Shown here: piece by piece, positions 60,430-64,000 of the stretch
Layout of the letters: every line of letters starts with the position of its first letter
Position numbering within the stretch: the first letter of the stretch is position 1
Source of the DNA: Sulfurimonas sp. HSL-1656
Lineage (GTDB): Bacteria > Campylobacterota > Campylobacteria > Campylobacterales > Sulfurimonadaceae
Assembly (NCBI RefSeq): GCF_039645585.1
Contig: NZ_CP147915.1
Coordinates: 124,001 to 188,000, forward strand
Direction of reading: 5' to 3'
DNA length: 64,000 nt
Notes under the pieces: generated by a model
What the model saw: the letters and a program-made list of their open reading frames with translations, nothing else
What the model was told of the DNA's origin: nothing
Database searches by the model: none
Translations under genes and position numbers: made by a program

Positions 60430-60925
60430 TCCCGGAAGAAAGTGGCCATGGATCGTTGTCGGAGGTATCCTGGGTGTCGTGGGTCTGAGCTACTGGACGG
60501 TCAAGATCGCACTGGATAACCCGGTGCAGATGAGTGATCTCGATATGCAGGATTACCGTCACTTCGAACACGACGCCAATACGATCATCCGCAACAAGAT
60601 CGCCTTTGACAAGCAGTATGAGCTTACCTACGTAACGGAAACGTTCAAAGCTGACGGAGCGACGGTGAAATTCAGACTGCTGACCCGCGACGGCGCCCCT
60701 GTCGACGACGCAAACATCACGCTTCGCCTGACCCGTCCCGGCACCCACGAGTTCGATATGCCCGTCGGTATCGGCACAGTCGAGAGCGGCATCTACACCT
60801 TCGAGACGGTCACCCTCCCCAAAGAGGGGCGCTGGGACATCCTTGCCCAGGTCAATATCGGTGACGATAAGCGTTACCTGAACCTCAAAGCCGATACGCG
60901 CTATCCCAACGTCTTCGAATACTGA
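60419..60925 (+). CDS. FixH family protein
   Basis: A 168-residue protein with an N-terminal helix (WPWIVVGGILGVVGLSYWTV) and a periplasmic beta-sandwich. VTETFKADGATVKFRLLTRDG, GTHEFDMPVGIGTVESGIYTFETV and EGRWDILAQV match the FixH family (PF05751 by recollection), required for cbb3 oxidase assembly. It overlaps the TPM-like gene by 11 bases and closes the cco operon. Confidence 0.88.
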   Translation: MSSNPGRKWPWIVVGGILGVVGLSYWTVKIALDNPVQMSDLDMQDYRHFEHDANTIIRNKIAFDKQYELTYVTETFKADGATVKFRLLTRDGAPVDDANITLRLTRPGTHEFDMPVGIGTVESGIYTFETVTLPKEGRWDILAQVNIGDDKRYLNLKADTRYPNVFEY

Positions 60926-60941
60926 CGCCAAGACATCTTTT

Positions 60942-60986
60942 CCCCTTTTTCAGAACGGTAGCGTTATACTCCTAGGCAAAAAGGGG
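60942..60986 (+). promoter_or_regulatory. inverted repeat around the addB promoter that can mask its ribosome-binding site
   Basis: CCCCTTTTT (60942-60950) pairs with AAAAAGGGG (60978-60986). The second arm is the addB ribosome-binding site, 5 nt before the GTG at 60992. TATACT at 60965-60970, in between, would place transcription start near 60977. Transcripts beginning there lack the first arm, but read-through RNA from the cco operon contains both. Confidence 0.5.
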
Positions 60987-60991
60987 CCCCT

Positions 60992-63328
60992 GTGACGACG
61001 GTACTGCCGACTTCCCGCGCCATCCGAGAACAGCAGCTCGGGATGCGCACCCAGAATGCCTTTCTGCAGCGCTTTATGACGATGGGCGAACTGATGGCAC
61101 GGGCGGTGGTCGTCGAGGGGTTCGGGAACGTCGACCCGGACACCCGGACGCTGACCCTGCTGGAAGCGGCCGATTTCGACGCCTTCTCCGAGCTCAAGAT
61201 CGAGCGCAACTTCTTTACGTTCACCCGCAACGCTTCTTACCTGTTCCGTTTTTTCGAAGAGCTCTCCGGTGAACTTGTCGATATCGATGCGCTTGACACG
61301 GCCGATACCTACGGGGATTTCGCCGAACATATCGCGATTTTGAAGCTGCTGCGCGAGCGCTACCGCACACTCTGTTTTGAGCGCAAGATCCTCGACCGTA
61401 TTTTCGTCCCGGAGCTCTACCGGCTCAACCGTGCCTGGGTAGAGGGACAGGGTGCCATGGAGGTGGTGGCCGAAGGGTACCTGACGAATTTCGAGCTGAA
61501 AGTGCTGCAGGAGATCGCGTCGCTGGTGCCGCTGACGCTGCGTTTCGATGCGACGCCCTATAACGGCAAAATGCAGCAGAAACTTTCCGCGCTCGGGGTG
61601 GAAACCGAGGCGGGCTTCCAGTACGTGATCGCGCTCGACCGCCTGCGTATAGAAGAGACAATGCCGCTGCCCAATGACGCGCGTATCCAGGCGATGCCGC
61701 TCTCGGAGCGTATTCTGCAGTCGGCCTTTATCAAGCAGAAGGTGTACGAGATGATCGGGGAGGGGATCCCTCCGGAACGGATCGCCGTCGTCCTTCCGGA
61801 CGAGGGGTTCGTTCCGCTGCTGCGGGGATTCGATGCGGAAGGAAACTTCAACTTCGCGATGGGCGAAGGGCTGCAGGAGAGTCTCTTTGTGCGGCGATGC
61901 GAAGCCCTGATGGCCTATGCGGAGCATCCGGGTGTCGAGAATACGATGCGGCTTGAACGGCTCTTCGGCGAGGGGTACCGGACGGTCAGCGGCGTCTACA
62001 GCGACGGCTGCGACAATGTACGTTTTACGGAAGTGACGGAGGCTCTGCTGGAGGGGGAAACGGAAGCGGCCGCTGCCGTGGTGCGCGAAGAGCGTTTCTA
62101 TTTCGAGCGCCTGATCCCGAGGCTGGGGGAGAGCTCGCTGCGCTCCCTGCTGCACCTCTTCGTCAACCGGGTCCGGGGGCGGAGCCTTGACGACGTGCGG
62201 GGCGGGAAAATCACCGTGATGGGGGTGCTTGAAACACGGGCCTGTATGTTTGACGGGGTGATCATCGTCGATTTCAACGACGCTTTCGTCCCCCACCGAA
62301 GCGACAAAGACCTCTTTATCAACTCCGTGGTCCGCGGACGGGCGGGGCTGCCGACGACGGCGGAGCGCGAGGCGCTGCAGAAGCAGTTCTACTACCAGCT
62401 CATCTCCCGCGCCAAACGGGTGGAGATCAGTTACGTCTCCAACGAGACGACCCTGCCGAGCCGTTTCCTCAAGGAGATGGGCATTGAAACGGGGCGGCGC
62501 TACGCGGACGATGCCTGGGCCGATATCCTCTTTTCCCGAACGCCGAAGCGTACGTTGCCTGTCGAAGCCATCGAGGCCGATTACGATTTTACCGTGCGCC
62601 CGCTCTCGGCAACGGCGCTGAAAAGTTTCCTGGAGTGCCGCCGTCGTTTCTACCACCGTTATGTCGCCGCCGTCGCGCCGCACGAGTTGCCGCGGGAGAT
62701 GCCGGAGGAGCATGCGATCGGCAACGCGCTGCATAATGCCCTGCGCGACGTCTATGCAGAGCAGGAGGCTTTCAGCGATGCCAAAACGCTTAAGGCCGCC
62801 GTCGCCCAGGCCTTGGCTTTTCACAGCGGCAGCACGCCGCTGGAGCGCTTCCTGGAACAGCTGTGGCTCAAAAAGCTGGAGCCGTTTTTCGAACGGGAGA
62901 TCAACCGCTTTGCCGAGGTGCGTGTCAAGGCGTGCGAAACGAAGCTGACGATGGGGTATGCCGGGCTGACGCTTGAGGGACGGATCGACCGGATCGACCA
63001 CGGGCCGGAGGGGCTGGAAGTCCTCGATTACAAAAGCGGGAAGTACCCTCTTTACACGGTTAAAAGTGTCGAAAACGCCACGGATTTCCAGCTGGAGTTC
63101 TATGCTCTGCTGGCAGCGCAGCTGGGCGAGGTCGACTATGCGGGCTACTACGACCTGAACAGCGGGGAGATCGTCCGTGACCCGCTGCACGGGCGCAAGC
63201 GCGAACTGCTCGACGGGCACCTGGAGATGCTCCGCGATACGAAGCGTTTCAGTTTCGACATGACCGAGGAGCTCTCTTCCTGCCGTTTCTGCGACTATGC
63301 GCACCTCTGCCAAAGGGAGATGCAGTGA
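60992..63328 (+). CDS. addB: AddB-like PD-(D/E)XK nuclease
   Basis: A 778-residue protein starting at GTG 60992. A helicase-like region without a Walker A comes first, then the nuclease at the C-terminus with LEGRIDRIDHG and EVLDYKSGK, the D-x-K catalytic site. Cysteines in FLECRRRF and SCRFCDYAHLC form the four-cysteine iron-sulfur cluster seen in AddB. The product, with AddA, resects double-strand breaks to make RecA substrates. It overlaps the next gene by 4 bp. Confidence 0.85.
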   Translation: MTTVLPTSRAIREQQLGMRTQNAFLQRFMTMGELMARAVVVEGFGNVDPDTRTLTLLEAADFDAFSELKIERNFFTFTRNASYLFRFFEELSGELVDIDALDTADTYGDFAEHIAILKLLRERYRTLCFERKILDRIFVPELYRLNRAWVEGQGAMEVVAEGYLTNFELKVLQEIASLVPLTLRFDATPYNGKMQQKLSALGVETEAGFQYVIALDRLRIEETMPLPNDARIQAMPLSERILQSAFIKQKVYEMIGEGIPPERIAVVLPDEGFVPLLRGFDAEGNFNFAMGEGLQESLFVRRCEALMAYAEHPGVENTMRLERLFGEGYRTVSGVYSDGCDNVRFTEVTEALLEGETEAAAAVVREERFYFERLIPRLGESSLRSLLHLFVNRVRGRSLDDVRGGKITVMGVLETRACMFDGVIIVDFNDAFVPHRSDKDLFINSVVRGRAGLPTTAEREALQKQFYYQLISRAKRVEISYVSNETTLPSRFLKEMGIETGRRYADDAWADILFSRTPKRTLPVEAIEADYDFTVRPLSATALKSFLECRRRFYHRYVAAVAPHELPREMPEEHAIGNALHNALRDVYAEQEAFSDAKTLKAAVAQALAFHSGSTPLERFLEQLWLKKLEPFFEREINRFAEVRVKACETKLTMGYAGLTLEGRIDRIDHGPEGLEVLDYKSGKYPLYTVKSVENATDFQLEFYALLAAQLGEVDYAGYYDLNSGEIVRDPLHGRKRELLDGHLEMLRDTKRFSFDMTEELSSCRFCDYAHLCQREMQ

Positions 63329-64000
63329 GCGGGTTTGTCCCTTTCCAGGCCCTGATGGCCAGTGCCGGCAGCGGCAAGACCTTCAGCCTCGTCGTACGCT
63401 ATCTCAGCCTCCTCTTCATGGGGGAGAGCCCCGACGAGATCGTCGCGCTCACCTTTACGAACAAGGCGGCCAATGAGATGCAGGAGCGTCTGATCGAAGC
63501 GCTGACGCATCTGCACGAGCGGGATGAACTGGAAGAGATCGCCGCACTCTGCGGCACGGACGAGGCGGCGATCCTGCAGCGGCGGCCGGAAGTCCTGAAG
63601 CGCCTCTTGGGCGCGGACACGAAGGTGATGACCATCGACAGCTTCTTCGCGCGGATTCTGCGCAAGTTCGCGCTGCACGCGGGGATCATGCCGAACTTCG
63701 GCACCTTCGAGGCACAGCACGAGCTGAAGGTGATGGCGCGTTTTCTGAAACTGTGCGAGATCGAGGGGAAGGAGAGTACCCTGGTGGCGATGGCACAGAT
63801 CAGCGCGAAACGGGTCAGCGACATCTTCGGGCTGCTAGACGACCTCTATGCGAAGGCGCCGCAGCTGCGCCACTTGCAGTTCGAGGCGGAGGCGATGGCC
63901 CCGCACGAGGTGAAGGCGATGGCGCTGCATACACAGCTGGTAAAACTGTTCGAAGGCAAGGCGCTGAGTGACCGGGGGCGCAAGGCGCTGGAAGCGGAGA
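63325..64000 (+). CDS. addA: AddA/RecB-like UvrD-type helicase-nuclease, truncated by the window end
   Basis: The frame begins at GTG 63325, overlapping the addB stop by 4 bp (GTGA), with AAAGGGAG about 5 nt upstream, and runs off the right edge. About 225 residues are visible. ASAGSGKTFSLVVRYLSLL is the Walker A, IVALTFTNKAANEMQERL is motif Ia, and VMTIDSFFARILRKFAL is the motif typical of RecB/AddA helicases. The C-terminal nuclease is outside the window. Confidence 0.88.
   Translation, partial: MSGFVPFQALMASAGSGKTFSLVVRYLSLLFMGESPDEIVALTFTNKAANEMQERLIEALTHLHERDELEEIAALCGTDEAAILQRRPEVLKRLLGADTKVMTIDSFFARILRKFALHAGIMPNFGTFEAQHELKVMARFLKLCEIEGKESTLVAMAQISAKRVSDIFGLLDDLYAKAPQLRHLQFEAEAMAPHEVKAMALHTQLVKLFEGKALSDRGRKALEAE

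Noticed and set aside
60950-63313. Open frame of 787 codons on the minus strand
   Set aside because: It is a shadow of the AddB-like gene and has no domain signature.

Overview
The window (64 kb, GC-rich, roughly 55-60% by eye) reads as chromosome of a member of the Campylobacterota, most like a Sulfurimonas-type chemolithotroph with an unusually high GC content. The support is a futalosine-pathway menaquinone gene (mqnD), a cbb3 oxidase operon ccoNOQP carrying the lineage-typical DUF4006 gene, DUF507 joined to carA, recA-eno-ftsB-AMIN in one run, TIGR04219 beta-barrels and an NFACT protein. No species is claimed.

Layout. 1-2395 (-): SUV3-like helicase, cut by the left edge. 2.5-6.9 kb (+): small conserved genes, then nnr, purN and thiG. 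7.1-10.5 kb (-): ackA-pta. 10.5-16.6 kb (+): a giant AsmA/DUF748 protein, a PilT/PilU-type ATPase, a methyltransferase-like protein and an MnmC-like methyltransferase, then tRNA-Leu. 16.8-19.4 kb (+): thioredoxin-fold protein and RND/MMPL transporter. 19.6-21.6 kb (-): three AT-richer lipoprotein genes beside a five-gene tRNA operon (Pro-His-Arg-Arg-Leu, - strand). 22.6-27.8 kb: NSS transporter, riboflavin synthase, two AT-richer DUF1566 genes, Sel1-repeat protein, glycine-zipper lipoprotein. 27.8-31.9 kb (-): a tightly packed operon with a TonB-dependent receptor, a CobT-like protein, a membrane protein and a cysteine-rich small-domain protein, proposed here as a corrinoid locus. 32.0-34.6 kb (+): a stand-alone MotA/MotB-like (ZorA/ZorB-like) pair plus a 48-residue protein. 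34.6-39.5 kb (+): NFACT, cdsA, dxr, hydrolase, tsaD. 39.6-46.6 kb: tpx, two TIGR04219 barrels, murB-mqnD (-), recA-eno-ftsB-AMIN. 46.6-50.1 kb (-): metH. 50.3-55.8 kb (+): hybrid sensor kinase, DUF507-carA, TauE/SafE protein. 56.0-60.9 kb (+): cco operon with its accessory genes. 61.0-64.0 kb (+): AddB-like nuclease and AddA/RecB-like helicase, cut by the right edge.

How the genes fit together. The cco block is a complete microaerobic terminal oxidase with assembly genes (TauE/SafE-like, FixH-like). MqnD feeds the menaquinone pool that supplies it. MetH uses methylcobalamin, which gives the proposed corrinoid uptake and remodelling operon a consumer. AckA-Pta links acetyl-CoA and acetate.

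The most unusual signals are mainly non-coding. A dispersed 25-nt hairpin family has a TTT loop, an 11-bp stem and compensatory stem changes, at 22035, 38455 and 55011. A 15-bp leader hairpin followed by a small terminator-like hairpin precedes ccoN. A 16-bp dyad precedes recA. The addB ribosome-binding site can be masked only in read-through RNA. The main coding candidates are the degenerate CobT operon and the isolated ZorAB-like proton-channel pair. No CRISPR array, insertion sequence, rRNA or complete named defence system was seen.
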